Source: Anaerobacterium chartisolvens (GTDB lineage: Bacteria; Bacillota; Clostridia; Acetivibrionales; DSM-27016). From it: a DNA stretch of 64,000 nt. Positions 8,249-17,753 of this stretch are shown here, in pieces. A program made the translations under genes and the position numbers. Numbering within the stretch: position 1 is the first letter of the stretch; each line of letters opens with the position of its first letter. A model generated the notes under the pieces. That model did no database searches. It was not told where the DNA came from and worked only from the letters and a program-made list of their open reading frames with translations. The stretch is from positions 1-64,000 of the forward strand of contig NZ_QPJT01000012.1 in NCBI RefSeq assembly GCF_003337415.1, in the 5' to 3' direction.

Positions 8249-9213
8249 TATTTAAATTTTACCTCTTTATAGCCCTTGTACTTTTCCAGCATTTTAGGGA
8301 GTTCATCCTTAGCTGCCGCCATTTTAGGGCCCGCTATTGAACCAAAGGATTTTATTTCTGTGTAATGCTCCAGCTTGCCGTCATAGTTTAACCTTGATCT
8401 TTTTTGCTCTGCTTCGCTGAAGGTAACCTTAATCTTTTCACCCTCTATGGCAAGCTTACCGTAAATTCCGCACACAGGACACTCTACAGTCGTAGTTCCG
8501 TTTACCGAGAGAAGATCACAGTGACAGACAGGGCATGTCCCGTCCTCTTCACCCATCCACGAAACCTCCTCATGGCGCTTTCCTATTGCCGAGGTCACAT
8601 TGCGTCCCAGCCTTGCAACTCTTTCCATAAGATTTTTATCCAGAAGCGGGCTGCCTATGCTTCCCATATTATATGCGTCAATCTGGTCAACAACCTTTAT
8701 CTGAGCGGGGAAGCATAAAATATGCATTGTGGGGAGTCCAAAGGAAACCCAGTTTTTAGTCTTTGCCCCGCCTACCGAAATCAGTCCCGCGTATCTGTGC
8801 TTGAAGTTCCTGGGGTCAACCAGCTCGTCGCCTGTTTTTCCCGCCGCCTTTCTCTGCTCATTTGCGTTTGTCAGGAAAGCCAGATCGTGGGAGGGCCCAA
8901 ACCTGTCCGCCACCTGCTTTAACTGCCCCGAAGGCCCTAAAGCATATACAGGAGCCGCAACAATTATGGCATCAGAGCTTAAAACAGCTTCATCAACATA
9001 TGGGAGATCATCTTTTATCACACATCTTCCGTTTCCTCCGCTGTCCAGAGATTTGCCGCACCCTCCGCAGCCGTTGCAAGTCTTTACATCAAGATCTATC
9101 ATTCGGATGAATGACACCTCTGCCCCTGCTTTTTCAGCCTCCATTAACGCGTGCTTTACGAGAATCTCACAATTTTTCATTTTCCTTCCGAATGATATAC
9201 CTAAAACCTTCAT
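8248..9213 (-). CDS. Iron-sulfur flavoprotein of the NADPH-dependent FMN reductase family with a C-terminal CxxC pair
   Basis: 321 residues, cytoplasmic. The flavodoxin-like N-terminus is followed by a compact cysteine motif (C46, C49, C52, C64) as in iron-sulfur flavoproteins that carry FMN and a [4Fe-4S] cluster. APVYALGPSGQLK (about 87-99) is the usual FMN/dimer region. An extra module has two CPVC motifs (C227/C230 and C245/C248), rubredoxin- or zinc-ribbon-like. The gene lies between the large flavoprotein and the nitroreductase, so a role as one-electron shuttle within the operon is likely. Its stop codon touches the R3 repeat. Confidence 0.75.
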   Translation of the reverse strand: MKVLGISFGRKMKNCEILVKHALMEAEKAGAEVSFIRMIDLDVKTCNGCGGCGKSLDSGGNGRCVIKDDLPYVDEAVLSSDAIIVAAPVYALGPSGQLKQVADRFGPSHDLAFLTNANEQRKAAGKTGDELVDPRNFKHRYAGLISVGGAKTKNWVSFGLPTMHILCFPAQIKVVDQIDAYNMGSIGSPLLDKNLMERVARLGRNVTSAIGKRHEEVSWMGEEDGTCPVCHCDLLSVNGTTTVECPVCGIYGKLAIEGEKIKVTFSEAEQKRSRLNYDGKLEHYTEIKSFGSIAGPKMAAAKDELPKMLEKYKGYKEVKFK

Positions 9214-9266
9214 GTTTTATATCCCCCTCATAATTTATTCTGTATTAGTTCTGTATTAGTCCTCTA

Positions 9267-10727
9267 TTAGTCCTCTGCATACAATTTCAACAAATATTCT
9301 ACTGCATTTTCACCGGCCATGCGTCCGCTGTTCAGAGCAAAGCCCATTGTGTTTCCCGGAAGCACAAACACATAGGAGTCGCCGTAAATGCTGCAGGCGT
9401 CCGTACCTGCCGCGTAAAGCCCCGCAATAACCTGGAAGTCGTTTGTTACAGCCTCTGTCCTGTAATTAATCTTTATTCCTCCTAAGCTTCCATACCCGCC
9501 CGGATAGAACTTGACGGCATAGAACTTAGGCCCAACCAGCGGTCTCATGTACCTGTAGTTTTTATTAAATAAGAAATCTCTCTCCTTGCAGGAGCTGTTA
9601 TACTCCTCAACCGTTTTTTTCAGGGCCTCGGCATCTATTCCCGTTTTCTCGGCAAGCTCCTCTATGGAATCAGCGGCAAATATATAGGGATCGCCCTTCT
9701 CTACCGCGTCCTTTATTTCAACATCATAGTTTTCAGAGGATTTCACATGATTAACCAGGTTCATGTCATCTATTCCTGATTTTAAATAATACTTCTTAAT
9801 AGAGTCGTCTATTATTGAAAACCCGCACCTTTCCTTCTGGACAGCAAGAATATTGGATGTAAAGGTTGTGTTTGCCAGAACCTCCTCATTCATAAAACGC
9901 TCGCCCAGCAGGTTTACCATAAGATTAGGCTGCATGTGTATACCCACTACCGTTGTGTATCCGTTTTCGCTGGGGCATCCATATGCCATTTCAATATTAT
10001 ACTCCGTCTCTCCCGCTCCAACTTCCCTTGCCATTCTTATACCGTCTCCCGTTATGCCGGGGATTCTGAAGGAAAACATGTCCTTCCCCCACTCATACCC
10101 GGTGAGCTGCCTTATCATTTCGGGATTATCTCCAAAGCCTCCTGTTGCAACGACAACAGCGCCGCACTGAATTTTTACTTCCTCTCCGTTTTTATCAATT
10201 GCTATAACTCCCGCTATGCGCCCGTCCTCTTTAAGTATTTTCTTCGCAGGGGTTTCAAGCAGAATCTCTACTCCCAATTCTTCAGCCCTTTGAGTCATTA
10301 TCTTATACATTCTTGATGCCGCTCTCGGCCCGGGGCGTCCGCTCTCAGGCTTTACAATGTGCCACGTGGCTTCAGAATCGGCAAAATACCTTGATGCTCC
10401 CGTAAATTCCACTCCCATGTCCTCCAGCCACTGTATAGTGTCGCCAGACTTGTAAAGATACTCCCTTACCAATCTTGCGTCAACTCTCCAGTGAGTATAG
10501 TCCATGAATTTTTTGAACGCCTCTTCCTTTGTCAGCTTAATCATTTGCTCCTTTTGGTATCTGGTCTCGATGCCAAGCGGGCCCATTCCCATATTCCCTG
10601 CTCCTCCGGTTGCATTGGACTTTTCCAGCACAATGACGCTTGCTTCTCTTTCAGCCGCTGAGATAGCCGCCGCAAGTCCCGCAGGTCCGGCCGCTATTAC
10701 AACTATATCGCATTCCAGCTCTCTCAT
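9267..10727 (-). CDS. FAD-dependent oxidoreductase of the fumarate reductase/succinate dehydrogenase flavoprotein family
   Basis: 486 residues. The N-terminal FAD motif is VVIAAGPAGLAAAI (residues 9-22); its first glycine is alanine. The C-terminus GNTMGFALNSGRMAGENA (about 458-475) is the matching FAD-binding end. Relatives reduce activated double bonds (fumarate, urocanate, enoates, steroids), and equol-pathway tetrahydrodaidzein reductases are of the same family and similar length. It is the first gene of the redox operon, behind promoter P2 and an R1 insertion. The ATG has an AGGAGGG site. The actual electron acceptor, possibly a plant phenolic, is inference only. Confidence 0.8.
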   Translation of the reverse strand: MRELECDIVVIAAGPAGLAAAISAAEREASVIVLEKSNATGGAGNMGMGPLGIETRYQKEQMIKLTKEEAFKKFMDYTHWRVDARLVREYLYKSGDTIQWLEDMGVEFTGASRYFADSEATWHIVKPESGRPGPRAASRMYKIMTQRAEELGVEILLETPAKKILKEDGRIAGVIAIDKNGEEVKIQCGAVVVATGGFGDNPEMIRQLTGYEWGKDMFSFRIPGITGDGIRMAREVGAGETEYNIEMAYGCPSENGYTTVVGIHMQPNLMVNLLGERFMNEEVLANTTFTSNILAVQKERCGFSIIDDSIKKYYLKSGIDDMNLVNHVKSSENYDVEIKDAVEKGDPYIFAADSIEELAEKTGIDAEALKKTVEEYNSSCKERDFLFNKNYRYMRPLVGPKFYAVKFYPGGYGSLGGIKINYRTEAVTNDFQVIAGLYAAGTDACSIYGDSYVFVLPGNTMGFALNSGRMAGENAVEYLLKLYAED

Positions 10728-10834
10728 AACGCCCTCCTGTTAATAATTTTTAATTATGTTTATTTGTTATATGTGAATTATCTGAACAATAAATACCTGA
10801 TCAGAGGTTTGACATTTTAGACTTAAAGCTTTGC

Positions 10835-11041
10835 TATATATGTAGCGATAAAGATTTTACATGGAGGATATAATTTGATGGAAGAAATTTTTTTGACCCG
10901 TAAGGAATACATCTAAGAAAAGTGAATGAATGCTCGGGCCCTAGAGACATTTCCCCCAAATTCATCTTTTCGTTGCTATTAAAAATTTCTGTAAGCAATT
11001 ATATCCTCTATGTTTGTAAAATCTTTATCGCGTCCTATATA
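10835..11041 (+). repeat. R1 element, copy c (variant hairpin)
   Basis: A 207-bp copy. Its central hairpin is AAAAGTGAAT / ATTCATCTTTT instead of AAAAGCGCCT / AGGCGTCTTTT, so both arms changed together while the single bulged base is kept. Its right end lies 5 bp from the -10 box of promoter P2, so the transcript of the redox operon should begin at or inside the element. Confidence 0.9.
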
Positions 11042-11046
11042 TATTA

Positions 11047-11111
11047 ATGATAAAATAATTGATTTACATAAACAATGACGCAAATTTAATATTTATTCAG
11101 ATTATTTCATT
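11047..11111 (-). promoter_or_regulatory. Promoter P2 with conserved activator-type box
   Basis: Minus strand: -35 TTGTTT (11070-11075), 17 bp, -10 TATCAT (11047-11052), reading towards the redox operon at 10727. The shared box follows upstream to 11111 (plus-strand core AAATTTAATATTTATTCAGA). Without the R1c insertion the distance from promoter to start codon would be about 115 bp, close to that of P1. Confidence 0.65.
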
Positions 11112-11271
11112 CCTCTTTTCAATTGTTTGTCTCGTTTGATAATTTTATATTAATTAAGCCTCATGATTAATTATAACAAAACTGAATTTAATGACAATTG
11201 TCTTATAAAGCAGAAAATAGCTTTGGCAATTTGTCCAAAATAGACTATAATTATTAGGGGAGGTGTTTATT

Positions 11272-12786
11272 TTGCAAATTACAGCAAAGATGTTTGAAGA
11301 GCATTTGGGTAAGCACTTGATAAAAGCTGAAATACCTGAGAGTTTTTATCATACCTATGCGTCTGTCCAACTGGTTTTTCCGGGTCAGAATTCCTTTCAG
11401 CCCGGTCAGGCTTATGTTGTCAGCGGGGATCTATTGTATAGTATGGATAATATTGATGCCTCATGTCTGGTTATCTGTGCGGGAGAACAGCCGATTGCCC
11501 TTCCCTGCCCTGTTCTGGTATGCCGGGGAAGCATAAATGAAGTGTATGCCGCTGCCGTCGATGCAGTAAACCGCTATTCAGCACTGGAGCGCGAGCTTAA
11601 TGACGGCCTGCTGGCAAATAAGGAAATACCGTATTTCGTAAGGATATGTGCCAGATTCTTTAAAAACCGCGTCCAGATACACGACTCTGCACACAGCTAT
11701 ATCGCGGGAGAGGAGCCTGTTTTTGAAGAAGGCGGCAGTGAGCCCTCCGGCTTTGTTCCCTGCGACAAGCCTTTGCCGCTATCCTTTATCGCCTCGCTTA
11801 AAAAAACAAACGAATTGCGCAGGCTGTATGAGGTGAAAAACGCTCATCTTTACAATTCCAAGCTGTTTCCCTCCCGTAGCATAACGTTAAATTTTTTTGA
11901 TGAAGAGGGGTTTCTTGGAAGGCTCATTATAATAGAGAACATAACGCCATTTTCCTGTGCCGCTCTCGATACCGTTAACTTTATCGGCAAATACTTTAAT
12001 CATCTTATGATAAAGCGTGCATCTACCTTTAATGCAGGAGTATATACCGACGAATACTACCTTTCGGAGCTGCTTAGCGGACGCTTCAGCGACAGGGCCT
12101 TTCTGACCTCATATTTTTCAGGAGTAAACTGGAATGTAAATGAGCAGTATAGGGTATTATATGTGCGATTAAACTCACAGGATATGTTAAATCAGGTAAG
12201 AGACTATTATGTAAAAGCTCTTTCTGGCATTTTATGCGACTCTAAGGTATTCCCCTATCAGGATAGCGTAGTTGCTGTTATTCCGGCAAAAAGCATAGGC
12301 TATAATGACCTTGAAAAAAATGTCTCCTTGTTTTTACAGAAGTCGGAGCTTTTTGCAGGATTAAGCGAGGTATTTAATGATCTGATATCAGCAAGGGATT
12401 TCTTAGAACAGGCACAGGCGGCAGTCAGATTAGGAATTGAGTCAGGCCGCAAGCAGTATTTATTCAATTACCATGACTATGCACTGGAGGATTTTATTTC
12501 AGGCTCTCTTTCCGAGCCTTACAGAAAAACCTTCATGCACCCTGCTGTTCAGGCTATTATGGAATACGACAGCAATAACGGCACCTCCTATTTTGATACT
12601 CTGGAGGTGTACCTGAATAACGAAAGAAATCAGGCAACAACCGCGAGGGAGCTGCATATACACCTTAACACGCTTAAATACAGGCTGTCCCGCTTACAGA
12701 AGATTATGGGGATAAATCTGGACAGCCCTTCCGAGCGTTTAAGATTGATGCTTTCGCTTCGATTGAAGGAGCTTATAAAAAAGTGA
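11272..12786 (+). CDS. PucR/CdaR-type transcriptional activator
   Basis: 504 residues if started at TTG 11272, which has GGGGAGG 8 nt upstream; the GTG at 11263 overlaps that site. The C-terminus carries the PucR-type helix-turn-helix (ARELHIHLNTLKYRLSRLQK, about 460-480) preceded by a degenerate GGDEF-like regulatory region. The N-terminal half resembles the purine-catabolism PucR sensor domain. These proteins activate catabolic operons in response to substrate. It is transcribed away from the redox operon, which it may control. A paralogue lies at 29839. Confidence 0.8.
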   Translation: MQITAKMFEEHLGKHLIKAEIPESFYHTYASVQLVFPGQNSFQPGQAYVVSGDLLYSMDNIDASCLVICAGEQPIALPCPVLVCRGSINEVYAAAVDAVNRYSALERELNDGLLANKEIPYFVRICARFFKNRVQIHDSAHSYIAGEEPVFEEGGSEPSGFVPCDKPLPLSFIASLKKTNELRRLYEVKNAHLYNSKLFPSRSITLNFFDEEGFLGRLIIIENITPFSCAALDTVNFIGKYFNHLMIKRASTFNAGVYTDEYYLSELLSGRFSDRAFLTSYFSGVNWNVNEQYRVLYVRLNSQDMLNQVRDYYVKALSGILCDSKVFPYQDSVVAVIPAKSIGYNDLEKNVSLFLQKSELFAGLSEVFNDLISARDFLEQAQAAVRLGIESGRKQYLFNYHDYALEDFISGSLSEPYRKTFMHPAVQAIMEYDSNNGTSYFDTLEVYLNNERNQATTARELHIHLNTLKYRLSRLQKIMGINLDSPSERLRLMLSLRLKELIKK

Positions 12787-12825
12787 AAACCCACTTGCAC
12801 TCCCTCAGCATCAATTGCTTGCGTC

Positions 12826-14382
12826 TTAAAATCTTGCCCTGTAATCACTTGGAGAAACGCCAAACTGCTTGCGGAACTGATCTGTAAAATATCTGGCGCT
12901 TGTATACCCCACTCGATCAGCAATTTCATATATCTTATACTCGCCTTCCAGAATAAGCCTTCTGGCGTGATTCATTCTTATATTGGTAAAATACACTGAA
13001 AAGTTTTCACCTGTAATTTGTTTGAAAACCGAGCTTAAATACCCATAGCTGATATCCAGCCTTGAGGCTATCCCCTGCAGAGAAAGCTCGGCATCCATGT
13101 ATTCGGCGTTTGCAATTTCGCAGGCCTTTTTTACCACCAATTCAGCCGAGCTTGCGTGCAGGCTGTTCATCATTTCCTTAACCTTATTTAACTTCTGTTT
13201 ATACGCGTCCTTTATTGCATTAATGGAAAAATCCGAAGAAATAACCGTTATATCAAAGTCATTAAAATTTTTTTTATTTGAGAAGCTATTCAAGCTAAAG
13301 TAATCAAATATGCTGTATATTGAATTTACGCACCAGTTAAAAACAATATTTAAGTCTGATCCCTCAAATTCTTCAAAAATTGTAGCTACCAGCGAATCAA
13401 GCTCTTCATATTTACCTTCCTCTATTTTTTGAATAACCAATTTGCTTAAGTAAAATTTTCTGCTTACGTCCATTTCCTTTTTTGCTGTATCTGAGGTAAA
13501 TTTATATAGAGGCTTGTCGGAAGCGTTCTCATTTATAGCCTCTATCGCCTGTAAAAATGATACACTGATGTAATTTAAGTCATCTGTGGGTTGTCCTATC
13601 CCTATATCGAAAGAAATTGCCAGCCCGCTCATAGCCTCCTTCAGCTGTAAGGACAGCTCCTCTGCAATATCCTCAGTTGCCAGCACCGAATAATTATCGC
13701 CATTAATAACGGAAAAGGACTTTGACTGCTCCAGTCCCAATTTCCGGTTTACTTTTTTCAAATTATCATCCAAAGCCTCTTCGAGCCTGTTTCTGCTGCC
13801 ATTAAACTGTTCCTTAACCATTAACGCAAGCTGTTTAATCCTTATCGCAATTACGCAGCATTCTCCTAAAGGATAAGTTATTCCATGCCTGTCTACAAAC
13901 TCGAGGTACTCTTCCTTATTTAAAAAATCGTTATTAAGAAGCCTTTGAAAAAATAATTTATTGGCGGCATTTTCTCTTGCCTGCTGGATGCCCTGTCTTT
14001 GATGCTCATCATCCAGCTTTTGTTTCAAGGCTGTAAAGGTAGAAATAACGGTATTTTTATTTATGGGCTTTAAAATATAGTCATGAACCTCCATTTTCAT
14101 TGCCGTTACAGAATAGCTGAAGTCGTCAAAGCCACTGATAATTACCGTTTTAATATGAGGAAACCGTTTTCTGATTATGCTTATTAAGTCCAAGCCGTTC
14201 ATACCCGGCATTTTAATATCAGCGATTACCACATCCACATGAATATTTTCCAGCTTATACAGCGCTTCTTCCGCCGATGCAGCTTCACTGGCTACCTTAA
14301 ACCCAATATCTCTCCATGATATAGCATACCTTAAGCCATTTCTTATCAAGTATTCATCGTCTACAATTAATATCCTATACAT
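12826..14382 (-). CDS. YesN-type response regulator with AraC DNA-binding domain
   Basis: 518 residues from the ATG at 14382 (GGAGGG 6 nt upstream). Receiver domain 1-120 has the acidic pair DD8-9, phospho-acceptor D55 (VVIADIKMPGMNG) and K105. The last 100 residues are an AraC/XylS double helix-turn-helix, including YEIADRVGYTSARYFTDQFR. It is encoded just after its kinase, with which it overlaps in neither frame but is tightly spaced (19 bp). AraC-type output domains bind direct repeats about one helical turn apart, which fits the conserved box at P1-P4; regulation of those promoters by this protein is inferred. Confidence 0.9.
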   Translation of the reverse strand: MYRILIVDDEYLIRNGLRYAISWRDIGFKVASEAASAEEALYKLENIHVDVVIADIKMPGMNGLDLISIIRKRFPHIKTVIISGFDDFSYSVTAMKMEVHDYILKPINKNTVISTFTALKQKLDDEHQRQGIQQARENAANKLFFQRLLNNDFLNKEEYLEFVDRHGITYPLGECCVIAIRIKQLALMVKEQFNGSRNRLEEALDDNLKKVNRKLGLEQSKSFSVINGDNYSVLATEDIAEELSLQLKEAMSGLAISFDIGIGQPTDDLNYISVSFLQAIEAINENASDKPLYKFTSDTAKKEMDVSRKFYLSKLVIQKIEEGKYEELDSLVATIFEEFEGSDLNIVFNWCVNSIYSIFDYFSLNSFSNKKNFNDFDITVISSDFSINAIKDAYKQKLNKVKEMMNSLHASSAELVVKKACEIANAEYMDAELSLQGIASRLDISYGYLSSVFKQITGENFSVYFTNIRMNHARRLILEGEYKIYEIADRVGYTSARYFTDQFRKQFGVSPSDYRARF

Positions 14383-14401
14383 GATACCCTCCAGAATCAC
14401 T

Positions 14402-16249
14402 CTATATTTTATCAGTGCTTTCAAAGCATGGAATGTTGATAGTAACAGCAGTACCTTCGCCTTTCACGCTTTCTATTTTATAAGTATCCTCTCCATAGTA
14501 AAGCTTGAGTCTTTCCAGTACATTTCTAAGCCCTATGCTTCCTCCCTTTTCAGGCAGGGCGTATAGAATTTTATTTAAAACCTCAGGCGGCATCCCAACT
14601 CCATTGTCAGACACAATAATAATTAACCTGTCCTCCGAAATTGATATATCTATTGTAATAGTTGCCGTACCGGCCTTAGGCTCAATCCCATGTATAATTG
14701 AATTTTCAACCAGCGGCTGCAGTAAAAGCTTCATGGTTCTGCATCTTAACGCTTCGGGCTGAACCTTGATATCGGCGTTAAATTTAAAACGGTAGCGAAT
14801 ACTCTGGATATATAAATAATCCTTTATATTCTTTACCTCCTCCTCCACTGTTACAAAGTTTTTCCCCCTGTGCACACTGGAGCGGAAATAGTTGCCGAGC
14901 GCCAGAATCATGTTTGAAACATTCTCGTTCCCTTCCAAGCTTGCCATCCAGTTAATGCAATCCAAGGTGTTATATAAAAAATGAGGATTAATTTGCTGCT
15001 GCAGCGCTTCAAGATCAGCCTGCTTTACCTCGATTTCAAGCTGCTTTTTCTTTATTTCCGCCTCATAAACCTCATTTATAAGGTTGTTAAGCTTATAAAC
15101 CATTACATTAAAGCCTCTGATAAGCTCATCTACCTCCATTGTATCACTATGCTTGTCAAAGGTAACGTCAAAATCACCGTTTTCGACTTTTTTCATTTGC
15201 TTGTACAGCCCAATAATGGGCCTTGATATTCTTCTGCTGATTAATGTAATAATAAATACAAAAATCAAAAACAATATAGACGTAACTATAATTGCTATAT
15301 AAAGGTACTGCGTGCTGTCCCTCAAAATTATTTCAGTATCATGGATTCCAACTAAATACCAGCCGGTTTTTTTCATCCATGAATAAACAATAAGGCAGTC
15401 CACTCCATTGTATTTTGTAAAATAATTCCCCGCAGACTTTCCTGATATTTGTGATAAATCGAAGGATTTACCTATCATGCTCTTATCCTTATTGCTTATG
15501 ATTTTTGAATCGGGGCCGACCAGCATTAATTCCTCCGATTGATTGTCGAAGTTATGCAAAAGCTTATACAGCTCACTTTCTTTGACATTAATCAACAGGT
15601 AGCCAATGGTTACCCCCATATCGTCCCCTTTAGACACCCGTATTTTTTTTACTAATGTTATTACATGAGCAGCTCCCGTCTTTGTATCATTTTTATCAAT
15701 GTGGCTTTGTATCCAAATATTTTCTCCATGCGACTTTGAAAGAAGCTCTCCAAAATGGTAATCCTTTACATTAAACCAGTCCTTGTAAAAGTTTATGTCG
15801 GTAAAATAAAAGCCTTTATAAGAAAATAATACTATATTTGACACCAAATAATCTGTCTTGATTTGAGCATCCAGCAGTATGCTTTTCAGCTCAACCATTT
15901 TTCCCGAAAGGGGAGCTTTTCCGCTTTTCTCGTAGTCTATCAGTGTACTTTGAATATTTTCATTAAAGGCAATATCATTTGCAACTCTTTCAATTCCCTG
16001 AAGCATCATTTCCAAGTTCATATTGGTACGGGTATTAATATCATGGTTTACAGTAATAGCATTCTTTCTGGAAGCCTCCGACTGTATAACATAGCTTACG
16101 ACGCCTCCCGCAAGGAGAGGTATCAGAAAAATGACAATAAAAATTCTGATAAAACGCCCTGATATAGTCGTTTTTCGAATATGCCTGTAATTCCTGCCCC
16201 TATTCCCTTTTATAGCCGACCCTTTTTTCGCAAGCCTTTTAAACCACAT
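14402..16249 (-). CDS. YesM-type membrane sensor histidine kinase
   Basis: 615 residues from the ATG at 16249 (AAGGTG upstream; GTG 16258 is too close to the site). Two membrane segments, about 32-55 and 315-338, flank an extracellular sensor domain of Cache type. A HAMP segment follows, then the His_kinase motif QQINPHFLYNTLDCINWMAS with the phospho-acceptor near H423. The ATPase domain has DNGVGMPP and GGSIGLRNVLERL. It lies 10 bp after a binding lipoprotein gene and before the YesN regulator. The lipoprotein may present the ligand to its sensor domain. Confidence 0.9.
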   Translation of the reverse strand: MWFKRLAKKGSAIKGNRGRNYRHIRKTTISGRFIRIFIVIFLIPLLAGGVVSYVIQSEASRKNAITVNHDINTRTNMNLEMMLQGIERVANDIAFNENIQSTLIDYEKSGKAPLSGKMVELKSILLDAQIKTDYLVSNIVLFSYKGFYFTDINFYKDWFNVKDYHFGELLSKSHGENIWIQSHIDKNDTKTGAAHVITLVKKIRVSKGDDMGVTIGYLLINVKESELYKLLHNFDNQSEELMLVGPDSKIISNKDKSMIGKSFDLSQISGKSAGNYFTKYNGVDCLIVYSWMKKTGWYLVGIHDTEIILRDSTQYLYIAIIVTSILFLIFVFIITLISRRISRPIIGLYKQMKKVENGDFDVTFDKHSDTMEVDELIRGFNVMVYKLNNLINEVYEAEIKKKQLEIEVKQADLEALQQQINPHFLYNTLDCINWMASLEGNENVSNMILALGNYFRSSVHRGKNFVTVEEEVKNIKDYLYIQSIRYRFKFNADIKVQPEALRCRTMKLLLQPLVENSIIHGIEPKAGTATITIDISISEDRLIIIVSDNGVGMPPEVLNKILYALPEKGGSIGLRNVLERLKLYYGEDTYKIESVKGEGTAVTINIPCFESTDKI

Positions 16250-16259
16250 TATACGCACC

Positions 16260-17645
16260 TTAACTATCTGTAGTTTTATATTTCAGAAAATTCTTTTCCT
16301 TAACTATTGCTTTGTCTGCCTTTATTTTTATATTTTCCATCGCCTGCTCAAGCGTTTGCTGCTCTGTAAGGTATTTTTCACTCTCCTTCCTTATTATATC
16401 CACGTACTCAGAGCTTGCGGTGCCTCTTGGAATAAAGTCATAGCGATACTTGTCGGGAAAAAACTTTTTGCCATCCTCAAAGGTCAGTCCCGAGCCTTCG
16501 ATAAAAGTCTCTATCAGGCTGTCGCTGTACGCAGGAAGATATAAAGGAACATCACCGTTTTTGGCTATGCTTTCAGAACCGTTCTCTATATAGAACTTTA
16601 TAAACCGCCAAGCCTCCTCGGGATATTTGGAAGTCTCAGGTATTCCCAGCATGGATTCTACTACAGAAATTTGAGGAATATTCTCAGCAGACTTGTCTAT
16701 AATAGGAGGCAGCACACATCCAACATTAATTGGGACGGGGAAGCTTTTTTTATCCTTCATGTCCCTTATTGCCCAGCTTGCCCCATAGGTCATTGCAGTC
16801 CTCCCACTCAGAAATTCAATGCTTGAAGTAGTATCTCTTGACCTGACATACTCATAAGGCATTTCAATCCCCTCGTCCTGCATTTTCTTTCTTAAGCTCA
16901 ACGTCTTTTCCCAGTATGGCTGGCTTGAAAAGCAGCTTAGTCCATCGGGCCCATAGAAAGGAATTGTGCTGCTTCCGGGGCGGCCGCCCGCTATCAAAAA
17001 CCAGTTCTGCATAAAGCCAAACACCTTACGGTCACCGATATTGTTTCCTCCCTTTGTAACCCTCCCGGCAATGCGGTATAAATCATCATAAGTCCATTCA
17101 TCAGTGGGATACGGTACTCCAGCCTCATCAAACATATCCTTGTTATAAAAAACCATTGGCACAGAGGAACGATACGGAAGGCCATAATAGCTGCCGTTAA
17201 AATACACGCTTGCAGCAGATGCTCCAAACCACTTTTCCATATCAATACCGTCTCTTTCAATAAATTCATCTATTTTTTTAACCAGCCCTCTTTTTATCTC
17301 AGTAAGCTGAGCCCCGTCAAAAGGCCATATATCCATTTCTCCTCCGCCTAATGCCAATATATCTAATCTGGCCTGTATATTTGAAGGTGAATCCGGAAGC
17401 AAATTTACCTTGATTTCAATGTTGGGGTTCAGATCCGAAAACTGTTTAAATATGGGATTGTCTTTTTCCGCAGCTATCCACGTGTAGTAGTTAAGCACTA
17501 TTTTAATATCAGATTTTGAAAAATACTTGTCCCCTTGGTTTGGGGCATTATTAAAGAACGCTATGCCATATGGCGCACAGCCCGTTAAAGATGAAAAGAA
17601 CATTATTGCCAACAGCAAAATACATACAAAAGATCTTATTTTCAT
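16260..17645 (-). CDS. Extracellular solute-binding lipoprotein co-transcribed with a two-component system
   Basis: 461 residues with a lipobox SSLTGC (lipidated C23). The mature part is a family 1 solute-binding protein (YYTWIAAEKDNPIFKQF; LNPNIEIKVNLLP; PMVFYNKDMFDEAGVPYPTD). No permease genes are next to it; instead it begins the operon lipoprotein-kinase-regulator, with 10 bp to the kinase. That arrangement suggests a sensing subunit rather than, or in addition to, transport. It could also serve the permeases at 2178-4015. It is transcribed from P3 with a leader of about 245 nt. Confidence 0.8.
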   Translation of the reverse strand: MKIRSFVCILLLAIMFFSSLTGCAPYGIAFFNNAPNQGDKYFSKSDIKIVLNYYTWIAAEKDNPIFKQFSDLNPNIEIKVNLLPDSPSNIQARLDILALGGGEMDIWPFDGAQLTEIKRGLVKKIDEFIERDGIDMEKWFGASAASVYFNGSYYGLPYRSSVPMVFYNKDMFDEAGVPYPTDEWTYDDLYRIAGRVTKGGNNIGDRKVFGFMQNWFLIAGGRPGSSTIPFYGPDGLSCFSSQPYWEKTLSLRKKMQDEGIEMPYEYVRSRDTTSSIEFLSGRTAMTYGASWAIRDMKDKKSFPVPINVGCVLPPIIDKSAENIPQISVVESMLGIPETSKYPEEAWRFIKFYIENGSESIAKNGDVPLYLPAYSDSLIETFIEGSGLTFEDGKKFFPDKYRYDFIPRGTASSEYVDIIRKESEKYLTEQQTLEQAMENIKIKADKAIVKEKNFLKYKTTDS

Positions 17646-17753
17646 GTTTTTGCTCCTTTATCCTTTAAATTATATCATCTGCCCCATATGGCGTAAATAC
17701 TGATAAATTTATAATATATTCCAATTTATGGAGGTGTGTAGTGTTAAAAAGTG

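Noticed and set aside
8729-9259. 176-codon plus-strand frame opposite the iron-sulfur flavoprotein
   Set aside because: Antisense shadow of a gene with clear cysteine motifs; no start signals of its own.
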